Positions 44,095 through 54,900 of a stretch of 64,000 nt of DNA are shown one piece after another. The stretch comes from Pollenia angustigena (lineage: Eukaryota; Arthropoda; Insecta; Diptera; Polleniidae). Each line of letters opens with the position of its first letter. Within the stretch, counting starts at the first letter, position 1. The DNA is taken from positions 285,058,067 through 285,122,066 of the forward strand of contig OV884056.1 of assembly GCA_930367215.1 (NCBI GenBank). Reading direction: 5' to 3'. A model generated the notes under the pieces. It made no database searches, had not been told where the DNA came from, and saw nothing but the letters and a program-made list of their open reading frames with translations. The position numbers were made by a program, and so were the translations under genes.

Positions 44095-44940
44095 GTTTTT
44101 TAAAAATAAATTTTATTCGTAAGATCAATACATGGCATTAATATATAAAACTGATTTCGGGCATAAAGGCACCGCTAAGCGCATTCTGGACGTCCAATTT
44201 TGGGACACCTTTTTCGCGCATTGCTGGCTGTATGTCACGAATGTTGGTCTTCAAGGCTTCAAGTGTTGCCGGCTCAGCAGCATAAAAATAAGTTACGATT
44301 ATGCCACCAGCGTGTAAACTGCACCAAACGGTGCATATTTCTTGATAAATAGGAGTCTGTTGGGGATTATTCTCACTCCATATGCGGCAATCTTGGTAAA
44401 GGTCCAATTAGACGTGATATAACCATAACCATACAAAACAGCTTATGGGCAACACAATAAATATTTGATTATAAGCAGGGATGCGATTTTCATGCAAATC
44501 CATCTTTTTTGTCTATAGTCTAAGATCGTTGTCGACTAATTATCTTTCACAATCATTGAATTTGCGTTAAAATGGCATCAATTTGTTTTTGCATATTGTT
44601 GCATATTTTGGCTAAAATGCATGTTTTTGCATATTTTTGTTTTAAATGCATATTTTAACATTTTTGGGTGATACATAGTTTTAATTTACGTTTTATAAAA
44701 AAAGTTTTACAAAAAATTTCCATGTAAACAAAAAAAATCCTCCAAAAAAAATTTTTTAATCAAAAAATAATTTTTTTTCTTTTTTTGGAGCTCTTCTATA
44801 AATATAAGATTTTCAAGATTTCGACCTTACTGCCATTGGGCTTCAAATATTTTATCTCAAACTGTTACGTTTTACTTACTTGGCATATTGATTTATTGAT
44901 TTCATACGGGAAAAAATATTTTTAAAGCCTCCTTCACGAG

Positions 44941-46017
44941 GTGCAATTTATAATGAAATATTTGAAATGTCTTTTGGTACCATTACCACCGCAGCCAGTA
45001 TTAACAAGATGGGGCCCTTGGCTAGATGCTATTCAAAAAACTGTGACATATTTAGGAATGTTATTAACCCTAGATACACTTTCTTATTTTAAATGCACTA
45101 CACACTTTCTTCGTCGAATCGACGAAGTGCGTTTATGATCTGGCCCCAAACCCACCCAATATAAGGAAACACGAAAATTTTTGTTTAGTTTATAAAATAC
45201 TTAAGTTTTTATTCGTTCTAAATAGTATATATAGTTAACTTCAAAACATAATACTACAAACACAACAAAAGCAAGCCAAGGTTTTTTTCGTCAATACGAC
45301 GAAGAAAGTGTATAAAGGGTTAAAAAAGGTTAAAAAATATACTGAAAGGCAATATTTCTTACACTTCCATCGTCAGTGCGATGAACACAATCAACGAAAA
45401 ATCAGACTTACACACAACCTATAAGCACGTACTTCCACACACTTCAGCAGATCAACAATATCTACAGCTACATGAAATTTGGAAGAGTTTCAGTGAAAAA
45501 CTGCGGAGTTAAATAAGTAATATTTAACGGTATTCGTCAATACGACGAAGAAAGTGTATCTAGGGTTAAAAAACTTGGTGTTACCGTTGCTTATCTAGTT
45601 AAAAAAGTAAAAGATCAATTTGTATTTTACACCTACATATGCATTGGTGAAATAAACACTAAATTGGAGAGATTACTTCACTTAATAGTCAGCTAAAATT
45701 AACTTTCGGCAATGAAAGTAAAATTAAAAATGCGGAAGGAAGAATAGGCAACAAATTAATAAAAAATTCAAAACGTCTTGCAAAAAATATAGGTTTTCAA
45801 AAAATAAAACAGATTTCGACCATTTTAGTTCAGGAATCAAATGTGTGATCTGAATTAGAAAATAAATGAATTGGCGACCTTCAAGTATGCTACCATAACG
45901 TCGGTTGATATTGAGAGATCCTTTTTCATGTACAGAAGTTTTTTGCGTCCGAACAGGTTTTCTTTTGATGATATAAAAAAGTATTTATTTGTTTATGAAA
46001 ACCAATATTTAAATTAA
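44941..46017 (+). pseudogene. hAT transposase relic
   Basis: Near 44975, PLPPQPVLTRWGPWLDAI matches the hAT transposase core. Near the end, FKYATITSVDIERSFFMYRS then FLRPNRFSFDDIKKYLFVYE to a stop at 46015-46017 is the C-terminal dimerisation (hATC) motif. The two parts are separated by a MITE and by frame breaks. Not functional. Confidence 0.82.
45068..45565. mobile_element. piggyBac-like MITE inside the hAT element
   Basis: Ends CCCTAGATACACTTTCTT / AAGAAAGTGTATCTAGGG flanked by TTAA (45064-45067, 45566-45569), the piggyBac terminal CCCTAG and target. The palindromic word TCGTCAATACGACGA occurs next to each end and once more near 45298 beside an internal GAAAGTGTATAAAGGGTTAA. Confidence 0.88.
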
Positions 46018-46265
46018 GTTTTAAAAAATATTGTACCTTTATATAACAATAGACTGATTTTTTGATTTAAATAAAATTTTAAAAAACCGATTTTTTATTG
46101 AAAATAATAAAATTTTTAGTGCATATTTTTTATTTTTTTGAATGCATATTTCGGAGTTTTTACTGCATATTTTATGCGCATATTTTTGATTTTTTAGTGC
46201 ATGAAAATCTCATCCCTAGTTATAAGTTACTTACCCCATAGCCATAACCATACAAACTAATTGAT

Positions 46266-46504
46266 GGCCTGTTCGTCGATAACGAATGAAGACTTCGTTC
46301 GCTTAAATTGCATGTAAAATAAACAAAATATTTTATCAAGGTTTCGTTATAATGTGCTAAATTCCCATTTCATACTATTGACAAACTAAAGTTTATTGTC
46401 GATGGGATATGCTATTCCTATGCGCATATCACTGGTTGCTTTATAATTTGTTTTTGTTTTAAATGTAATTTAAGCAAACGAAATCTTCATCCGACGAACA
46501 GGCC
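46266..46504. mobile_element. MITE with GGCCTGTTCGTCG ends
   Basis: GGCCTGTTCGTCGATAACGA and the complementary TTCATCCGACGAACAGGCC, arms about 60 bp including TTTAAGCRAACGAA. Nested in the right arm of the 44399-46574 MITE. Confidence 0.78.
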
Positions 46505-46640
46505 CTGAATTTTAAATTATATGGTCATCGTTACGGCTATGTCATTATGTTTATGTCACGTCTAATTGGACCTTTATTAACAACCCCGTTCAAATGGACG
46601 AATATGTGCGCCATAAAAATCATGTAGTTGTCTACAAAAT

Positions 46641-47397
46641 TGCGCAAATCGATGACTGATTTTTTAATTAAATTTAAATAATTCGGTAACGTTTTAATAA
46701 AGTAAAAAGTTAATTTTATATCAGGTGTTATTTCATTTAAATCAGGTAATATTTTTCATCGCAAGTGTAATTTTGAATTTCGTTTCTGGTAACACTGAGT
46801 CAGTAATAAATAACAAAGAGTATGAAAATGAGATATTTTGACATTCTGAAAGCATATACATATAAATAGCAGTAATATTCTAATAAACAATTTAGTCAGC
46901 TTTAAAATATTGTGATTGGCGGGCGGTCGGAAATTTTATCTAGTTCATACGAGTATTTTCTTTTCACAACGAAGTCATCGTGTGTATTAAAATTTCTAAT
47001 AAAAAATACGTGAGTGACACTTTAATTAATAAATATTAATAAAAATGTAACAATTCCAAGTGGGAGGGCGTACTTTGAGAGGTTGAATCCTCAATCGGTA
47101 GTTAAAAAATCGTATAAATATTATTCTCAAAAAAAAAAAAAAAATTATACATATAAATTTCTAATAAATTAGTTTTCATAAGATTTTACTAATGATAACA
47201 ATAATTTAATTTAAACTGTTGAAAAATTTTAAAAAGCAAAAGTGAACGAATCTAATAAAATTTTACATCATTCTTCATTAAATAGAAATTATTTGTGATA
47301 AGCAGGCCTGTCACACTTTTCGCTCAATATTGTATTTAGATACAATTCCAATCGATTTTTTTTTGAATGCCCTGCTGATAACGTTTTTTTGGCTTTA
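46641..47397. other. Intergenic, no gene recognised
   Basis: AT-rich, A-run near 47130. Nothing supported. Confidence 0.35.
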
Positions 47398-47709
47398 TAA
47401 TTACGCACATCCGCGAATAACGTTTTAAGTTTCAATATAATAATTTTTCTGGAGAGAAATACAAACGTTTTTAAAAAAATTATTTTTTTATATTATTAAA
47501 AGGCTTTTAAAACCTTATTCCACACTTCAAAATCATTTTGGTTTCATCATTTTGTTAGTTATTCGTTCTTCCACTGGCTGGCACTTTGTATGCCATTTTG
47601 GAGGCGTTAAGGTGCCTAATTTTGGGTGATTTGATGTTTATACTGTGTAATTGAGTAAGGTTAACGGTTATCTGCAAAAAAAAAACGTTATTCGCGGCTG
47701 TGCTTTAAT
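47398..47709. repeat. MITE with CCGCGAATAACG inverted ends
   Basis: ATTACGCACATCCGCGAATA at the left and TATTCGCGGCTGTGCTTTAA (reading ...AACGTTATTCGCGG) at the right. About 310 bp. Ends imperfect. Confidence 0.55.
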
Positions 47710-48090
47710 TGTTGCATGTCAAAATTTGGTTTTTTATCATTGTTTCCTTACAATGAGTTTACAAAAACAAATTGCTTGTGTTTTTTGGTACGAGTTGCAC
47801 TTGTTGCAGTACCAAGATAACCTGTAATGAATTCGACTTTTTCTAAATTTAACAATTTTGTATTAAGAAACAAGAAAGAAAATCCTGAAGAAGATTTTCA
47901 AAGGAAATCGAAACATCGATAATAAATTAATACCTATTTTATTTATAAAAAAAAACCGAAGTGACCAAAAGCTCGATAAATTATTTAATAAATTTTCGTT
48001 TTTTGTTAAAGCGAAATACCGAAATTATTTCACATTAGAACGGAATTCATTTCTGTGAAAGGCCTGTATATATTTTGTTTTAAGGCTCAG

Positions 48091-48455
48091 TTAGTCTTTA
48101 CTTTCTGTTCTGTTACAAATCAGCTGATTTGTTTTTGTTATTAAAAAACCTGTGAAATTGATTAGTTTTTCTGTTCTGTTGCGGTTGAGTTTGTTAAAAT
48201 CAAAAACTTGTTAAGTAATTGTAAATGACAGCAAAATAAATGTTTATATTGAAATAAACTATTTTTTGCTTTTAAGAATTCATAAAATTTTATTTCTTCA
48301 AATTTATTTGCATAAAAGTGATTGAAATAAAACAATAGAAGGTGCAAAACGAATAACTTTGTCATAAATGGCTGATAATATGCTACAAAAAAGTAACTAT
48401 CACAATTTCATAACAGAACGGCACGGAACAGAACAGAAAGAGAAAGTAAAGACTA
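48091..48455. repeat. MITE with TTAGTCTTTACTTTC ends
   Basis: TTAGTCTTTACTTTCTGTTC and the complement GAACAGAAAGAGAAAGTAAAG then ACTAA, about 365 bp. CTGTTC/GAACAG words recur near both ends. Confidence 0.7.
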
Positions 48456-48990
48456 ATTCTGCGTTTACACTATCAACCTTATCATGAATTCCACATATGA
48501 AAATTTCCGAATAAAATTTTTTGTTCGCATAGATTTCAATTTCGTATCATGAATTCCCAGTGATTAAACAACCTGTGTCATTATATTCGGAGTTGTAAGA
48601 AAATTGTGTTTTTGAAAATTTATGGAATTGAATTTCATATTTGAATTAAATATCGCAAATTTGCTAATAGCGGCATGATTGCAAAGTCTAATTTTTATTA
48701 AAAATCGTTAGAGCTCTAAAAAATCATAGGAAAAATTCGCTTCCATCGCGAACATTTCGCGAAAATTGGCAAAAAAAAAAACATAAACAAACCCTAAATT
48801 TATTTGGTAAATTTACTTCCAAAAACTTAAATAAAAGACTTTTAAAATTGTTTTATGTGGTGTTTATAGAATAAACTTCACATTAATTCAATTTTATTTG
48901 ATAAAAACAAGAAAACAAAACGTAACAATTCAGTCCAATACATTAACTTTATTTTTTTAAATTAAAAATATGAATATAAAAAAAGAATCG

Positions 48991-49203
48991 CCAAAAATTA
49001 TATTGAAAGCAAAAACAAAAACGAAAATATTTCATAATTTTGTTGTTGTTTTCTATAGAAATGAATATTGAATTTTTAAATTTTAAACGCTGCATATCTT
49101 GTGGCGTTGATAATTTTTAAACGCAATATGTATTTCTGTAGAAAGCAACAACAAAATTTTGAAAAATTTTTGACATTGTTTTTGCTTTCAATGTTATTTT
49201 TGG
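48991..49203. repeat. Foldback MITE with about 75-bp imperfect arms
   Basis: CCAAAAATTATATTGAAAGC ... and complement GCTTTCAATGTTATTTTTGG. The arms also pair through ATTTTGTTGTTG and TTTCTRYAGAAAT. The GCGTTTTACAAATTCAGGGC flank recurs in diverged form near 6110. Confidence 0.65.
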
Positions 49204-49812
49204 GATTGCGTTGCGTTTTACAAATTCAGGGCCTTAAATTCGAATTTTAGAGCGTTTAATGTATTGCAAACACTGATTCTAATTTCTGGACGTTCGAATT
49301 ACTGAAAGCTCTAATTTGTGAGCGTCTACTGTATTGTTAAATTAGCGAAAATTTGCAAACATGAATAAATATAAATCTTTAAAGCTGTAAAGAATTAGAA
49401 AAATAACAGGAACAAATCACTTCTATTGTGAACATGGCTGCAATTCGCGAAAAATTGCAAAATTTTAAACATACCCTAAAAATTTTTAATCCAAATTCTT
49501 AATACCCTAAAAATAATTTTTGATCGTTAAATGAAATAAATTAAATTTGTTCGTTGAAAGTTTTTTCTTTAAATTTTCTTCTTTTTCCGACAGACAACTC
49601 TTTGTGAATTATTTTCTTCATAAGTTGTAAAAAAATATTTCAAATGCGAGCTTTTTACAACCGCGTGAATTGTTTGAAAAAAGCAAATTTACAAGTAATT
49701 TTTTTCGGAGTTTAAAAATGTAAGAACTCGAAAATTTCCGCAACACATTTTATGCATGATACCAACTGCTCACACGTTCGGAAACTAACACGTGAAATTT
49801 TATTCATCATAA
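49204..49812. other. Intergenic, no gene recognised
   Basis: AT-rich spacer. TTCGCGAAAAATTGC-type words near 49430 resemble those at 48750 and 58190, possibly fragments of one repeat. Confidence 0.3.
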
Positions 49813-50081
49813 AGGCCCAACCAGAATGTGCATAAACAAACTTAAGCTACTGTCAAAAATAAACAAAAAAGCCTCTCAAATACATTAAAAAAAACAAAAA
49901 CAAAATAAAAAACTTTTGATTCCGTACGGAATGTGCGATTAGTTTCGCACTTTGCTTAAGCAAATTACAGTTTCATTAAATTTAACAAAAAGTTCCCTTA
50001 AGTTCAACATGGTTTTACACATATGATTTACATGTATTCGCTCGGTTGCTTAAGCCACGTTATTCACATTCTGGTTAGGCC
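49813..50081. mobile_element. TTAA-type MITE, copy 2
   Basis: Same family as 2964-3224: AGGCCCAACCAGAATGTGC / CACATTCTGGTTAGGCC, with central ATTCCGTACGGAAT. TTAA at the right (50082-50085), ATAA at the left. Confidence 0.8.
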
Positions 50082-50085
50082 TTAA

Positions 50086-51533
50086 GGGTGGAGAAGTTGT
50101 TAATTTTAATGGTGTTTTCTTTTCTAAAAAATAATGATGCATTATAGTTGTGTAATATATTTATTAGGTTACACGAACCCTTACAAAGTGATACATTTTT
50201 CTAAATTACAATGGAACAAAATAATAGCTACGTTTTACACTCAACACTAATGGGTATTTAGCGTGTTAAATATTGAATGCAAAGTTTGTACTAAAAGCGA
50301 TATTCACCACGCTTGTAGCAATTTTCAACATTAAATTTTCTTACAATTCCAATAAGCGTTAACAGCACTGATTTTCAATAATTAATGTCAGCTGTTGTTA
50401 AAAATTTTTCGACAAAAAAATGTAATAAAAGTAAAACAAACGAAAAACAAAAAGTTTTTATATCCATCACAATATAACTAAAAATCACAATATAACGCAA
50501 ATTGTCCGCAAACACAAGAAAAAAAAATACTTGCTTGCATAAAAAAGTACTTTACTCAGATGCAAAAAAGGGTATTACCTTACACTCAGTTATAACTGCG
50601 GGTAAGAAATGGAACAAATTTGCCATTTAATGCTGCAAAATGTTAGTGCCGGTTCACACACGTCAAGTTTGACTCGTCAAGTCTTGAGTTTTTAGGAGAG
50701 AGGGGAAAAGAAATGGCATTCTCTTTTCCCAAAAACATATACCTACGTTTGTCGGCGTTTTTAAAGATCACAACGGTATTTTATTTTAGTGGAGGGTGGT
50801 AAAAGTTTCCCCCTTTTGGACAGTTCGTGCAGCTTATCGGTATATGAAACTATGTGTTCTTTAAATCTGAGTTATGTTCATAAATTTTTGATAGACATTT
50901 TTGGTACTAACTCTAAGTAAAAACTAAATTAATCCTTAAAGGGTAATCTTGGCTTTAACTGTTTTTTTTTTTTTTTTTTGTTTTTTTTAAGTTTTGGACT
51001 TTGGTGTGTTCTGATGTATAAAGTGAAATTTCATGGTCAACATTTTTGAAGAACGTTTTATCCGCCCTCCCCCCTTCTTGAAGGTGTCTTTCAGAATTTC
51101 TTAGAACCGAGCCAAAAATTACCGTTCTAAAGAGTAGTTAAAGGGTTAATATGTTGCACATAAATATTTGCCGTAACATTTTTTACAAATTTTCTAAACA
51201 CAACTAATACTTCAGATGTAAAGAATACATGGTTTTATTTATATGCTGCACAAGCAGACCAAAATATGGAAATTTTAACCTCTTTAAATTAATTCTCGAT
51301 GTGATCTTTCAAAATGCCGCCACACGTACATACATTTTTTTTGTCTCCTCTACCAGAATGAATTGTCAGAAAGCCGTTATTTTGATAAAAGCTCGAAATT
51401 ATTGTGCAGTTTTATATATAGTACTAAATTATTTAAATGTACACGTAAGTAAGTTTCGGGAATCGGGTTTATATAGGAACTATGACTTATTACACTGTGC
51501 AACAAAAAAAACCAGCCTCAATGAAAAAAAACC
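50086..51533. other. Upstream flank of UPP gene 2, no gene recognised
   Basis: Contains a block at 50685-50735 (AGGAGAGAGGGGAAAAGAAA) related in inverted form to the centre of 40631-41191. No promoter motif is convincing. Confidence 0.3.
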
Positions 51534-51643
51534 CGAAATGAAACTTGACTATTGGTATAGCAAATCTGCCAAAAAGTTTTGGAAAGTTAGCTCGGGTTAA
51601 CCCTTTGGCAGATTTGCTCCGCCAATAGTATAGTTTCATTTCG
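51534..51643. repeat. Hairpin-forming inverted repeat upstream of UPP gene 2
   Basis: CGAAATGAAACTTGACTATT then GGTATAGCAAATCTGCC, and a complementary right arm GGCAGATTTGCTCCGCCAAT then AGTATAGTTTCATTTCG. Arms about 40 bp with a few mismatches, ~30-bp loop. Lies about 300 bp before the first coding exon. Confidence 0.65.
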
Positions 51644-51940
51644 CATTACAAGTATTAAGGCTAGCGGCGATGACTCGAATGCAACAAATTGCACTGTGCT
51701 ATAAGCCATAAATTCATATGTTACTTTTATATAAAATCAATGGTAAAAAAAGTTTGTTTCTAGAAATAAAGCTTTCTGATCAAAATTTCTCTAATAAAAT
51801 TTTGAATAATTTTCGTTTAAAATTTATAAATCCTTAAAAAATCAACTTAACTTAATATTAAAACCAGCATTACTTCATATTAGAGTAAAAGTATAACTTT
51901 TTTTAATTTATTTGCTTGCAGGTCGTACCTCATTTAAAAT

Positions 51941-51954
51941 ATGTCCAACTGTGG
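51941..51954 (+). CDS. UPP gene 2 first coding exon (MSNCG)
   Basis: ATGTCCAACTGTGG followed by GTGAGT at 51955. Joining it to 52020 completes a Gly codon and continues LVTLKNPN in frame. A CAG precedes the exon at 51919-51921, so a spliced 5' leader is possible. The exon is very short but is supported by phase agreement with gene 1. Confidence 0.75.
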
Positions 51955-54900
51955 GTGAGTTTAATATTTGGACAAATAAATTAAAATTAAAAATTAATGA
52001 AAAATAAAACTTATTTCAGTTTGGTAACGCTAAAAAATCCAAATTTGGACACAATGTATTCCGATTTTTTGTATCACATTGATATCAATATACCCGATAC
52101 TAAAAATACGGCCGATATACAAGCACGTTTTGGTGATGTTAAGGTAGTAATTTGAGACATATTATAGCGCCAATCAAATCATTTCATTTTAAAACTAAGG
52201 CCAATTCGCTTGTCGGGTGGCGTTGAAAACACAGCAGATCTACTTTTTCTTTTACTAGTTTACCTATTATTCTTTGGATTAATTCTTGTCAAAAACTCAA
52301 GTATTATGTAAAAGTGTAATAATGTAAATGCAATTAGTTAAGAAAGTAACAAGTATTACGAAAATAAAAGTAATATTTTTCATTGGATCAGGGTTGCATT
52401 TTAATTGTTATGTCGAATTAGATTCTTTGACAGTCGAAACAAAACTCATTAGATTTCTATCTCACAAAGTATTATGGAATACGTAAAACTTGTGTGATAG
52501 TGTAAACTAGCCTTTAGATAGATAAATGTCAAAAGTTGTGACGTATCGATCAACTAAACCCAAAATAACAATACAATTTTGTGTTTTTATTGTACTTGTT
52601 GAAGTATGGCCTCCACAGGACATATGAATTCGCCTTTTTTGAAACACCCCCTAATTCACGCATACATTAACTGCCAAATTCACAATGTCCAAAGAATGCT
52701 TTCTTCCGCATAATTAAATTTGAAACAAAAACCGAATTTATTTTAATTTTAAATGTAGTTGTGCGAAAGAAAGAGTTCTTTCACATTTAGTGAAATAGGC
52801 AGTAAATAAACACAAAGACCTTCTTTTAATAATTAACCCTTTTCATACAGTTTGTTTGTATGGGTGGCACTAAAAGCCGTATGTACGATTTGGCCATATA
52901 TCTGCGTAAACTCTTGCAGCCTGAACAGATTAATGAGAAATTAGTCGATATAAGTGCTGCCGGTAACCGCTATGCCATTTATAAGGTTTGTGTTTTTTTT
53001 CTTTGGAATTGAAAAAATAATCTAAAAAATTTTTGTTTTACTAAAAATCTCTTAAAGGTCGGTCCAGTTTTGTGTTGTTCCCATGGTGTAGGCATGAGTA
53101 CTATGAGTGTTGTTTTACATGAACTCTTGAAATTAGTGCATTATGCCAAGTGTCAGGACCCCATCTTTATTCGTTTGGGCACTAGTGGTGGCTTGAGTGT
53201 CGAGCCTGGTACTGTCGTCATAAGCAAAGATGCTTATAATGGTTATTTAAGAAGTGAACATGAAATTGTAAGTAGTGGATTTACACATAAAAGGTAACTT
53301 AATTGGGTTGTTCACGGAAGTCTGGTTATCAGGTTATATTGTTAATTAGTTATATTTACAACACGTAATACATTTATTAATATAACCTGATGATCTGCCT
53401 TCCGCGAACAACTTAAATGTTTTTATCAATCCATTAATTAAATAATTAATTATTAGTTTAAACAAACGTTTATTTAAGAAAATTTTCATACAAAATTTGT
53501 TTTGTAAGCCTTTATTAAATTTAAGAAATTTCCTTTTCCTTTTCCCATCAACAATAAATTTATGTGTTTTTATCAAGAATAAAAATAGAGAATTATGCAC
53601 AAATAAAATCTTTTAAACAGGTTATTTTATATTAAAAGTGTTTTTGATCTCAATTTAAATCAAAAACCTTTCAAATTAAGCCATTTTAACATACTCAGGG
53701 GTGTCATAGAAACCGATCTTATCGGTATTGGATTTGAAACCGACAAAAAAAATACGTTGGTGTCATAAAATCCAATGTTGTCGGTTTTTTGTTCGAACTA
53801 AAATTTGTGTCGTTTTTAGGTGTCACAGAAACCAATGTTATTGGTTTTTTATTGAAAATAAACCAAGCAGCTTACAGCTCTTGTTTTTTTTATTGGAAAT
53901 AGATAAAGTTGTTAAAAGCTTAATTTTTTATATTATTTTTTTCAACAGTTAGGTTTTTTCCGAAAATAGAAGTAAATAAAATTGATAATTTGGTAAAATA
54001 GTACTTTTTTTTGCATGTTTCCGGTATTCTTCGGCAGCGGGCTGCTGCAAATTCGCAAGTCTTCTTCTCATCTTTTCTGCAAACATCAAATATGCAACAA
54101 CAGCAGAGGTCATTTTACTTATTTATAACGTTTAACAACAAATTTGTTTATATTTTTAATAAATTCGCTTCATACCTACATATTTTTACAAAACAATAAA
54201 ATTACACAAATGTAAACAACAAATGCAATGCAAGTACATACATATGTAATACAACGATGGCATTTATTTCATATGTTGACTGTATGTATTACCACTTCTT
54301 ATTTTCTTTTCCATAATTTTCCTTTAATAAAAACACAGGTTTTACAATATTTTAGCGCAAAACTCATAATATACAAAATTGTTAAAACAAAAATTGCATT
54401 TAACGCTGTAAACACATGAGCCAAAACATTAAACAGCTGATTCGAATGTCGGTTTTATTTGTATTCGAAAATAACAAATCCGACTTGTTTTCATGACACC
54501 AAATGAAACCAATATTGGTTTCCAAAACCGACAATGAGCAAAACCGACTTGGATTTTATGACACTATCCCATTTATGCTTGTGTTGACGAAATAACAAAA
54601 AGCAACAGCCGAACGTACATTGTCAAAGACCACACAAAGAAGTTTATAGTGTACATATGTCGACGTCGCACAAGCAGCATTTTTATTCCTATGCTCGCGT
54701 ACATAGGATTTGCAAATGTGCCCGTCACTGCATTAATGTAATAATAACTTTAACCCTTTAATGCACAATTATTTTAAAAGCAAATTTCTCATTTCTTACA
54801 GAAAATATTTGCAAAACAATGTTTCAAAAAAAATTTGTGCACCCTTACATCAGCTTTGGTTTCAATGTGAATCTTATGTGAATCTTTCATTCTTTCTTTT

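Larger units (their letters stand above)
44476..46218 (+). mobile_element. hAT element, degenerate
   Basis: Ends CAGGGATGCGATTTTCATGC and, inverted, GCATGAAAATCTCATCCCTA. Flanks ATTATAAG and GTTATAAG match at 7 of 8 bases, the hAT target duplication. TGCATATTTT words recur in both arms. Encodes the transposase remnant at 44941-46017 and is split by a piggyBac-like MITE. Confidence 0.88.
44399..46574. mobile_element. TA-flanked MITE hosting further insertions
   Basis: Ends AAGGTCCAATTAGACGTGA / TCACGTCTAATTGGACCTT with TA on each side (44397-44398, 46575-46576). Without its inserts it would be about 195 bp. It interrupts the mariner relic and is itself interrupted by the hAT element and by the MITE at 46266-46504. 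Confidence 0.8.
44138..46640 (-). pseudogene. Mariner transposase relic split by nested insertions
   Basis: On the minus strand the upstream piece (46640-46577) reads AHIFVHLNGVV. After a 2.2-kb insertion, the downstream piece (44396-44138) reads QDCRIWSENNPQQTPIYQEI, WCSLHAGGIIVTYF and then the C-terminal EPATLEALKTNIRDIQPAMR. The catalytic middle is deleted and a frameshift sits at the insertion point. Remnant of yet another mariner copy. Confidence 0.75.

Noticed and set aside
44138..44317. Plus-strand frame in this interval
   Set aside because: Antisense shadow of the mariner relic.
51229..51600. 123-codon frame upstream of UPP gene 2 as an additional gene
   Set aside because: Its end lies in a foldback repeat, it has no recognisable domain, and its codon use looks random.
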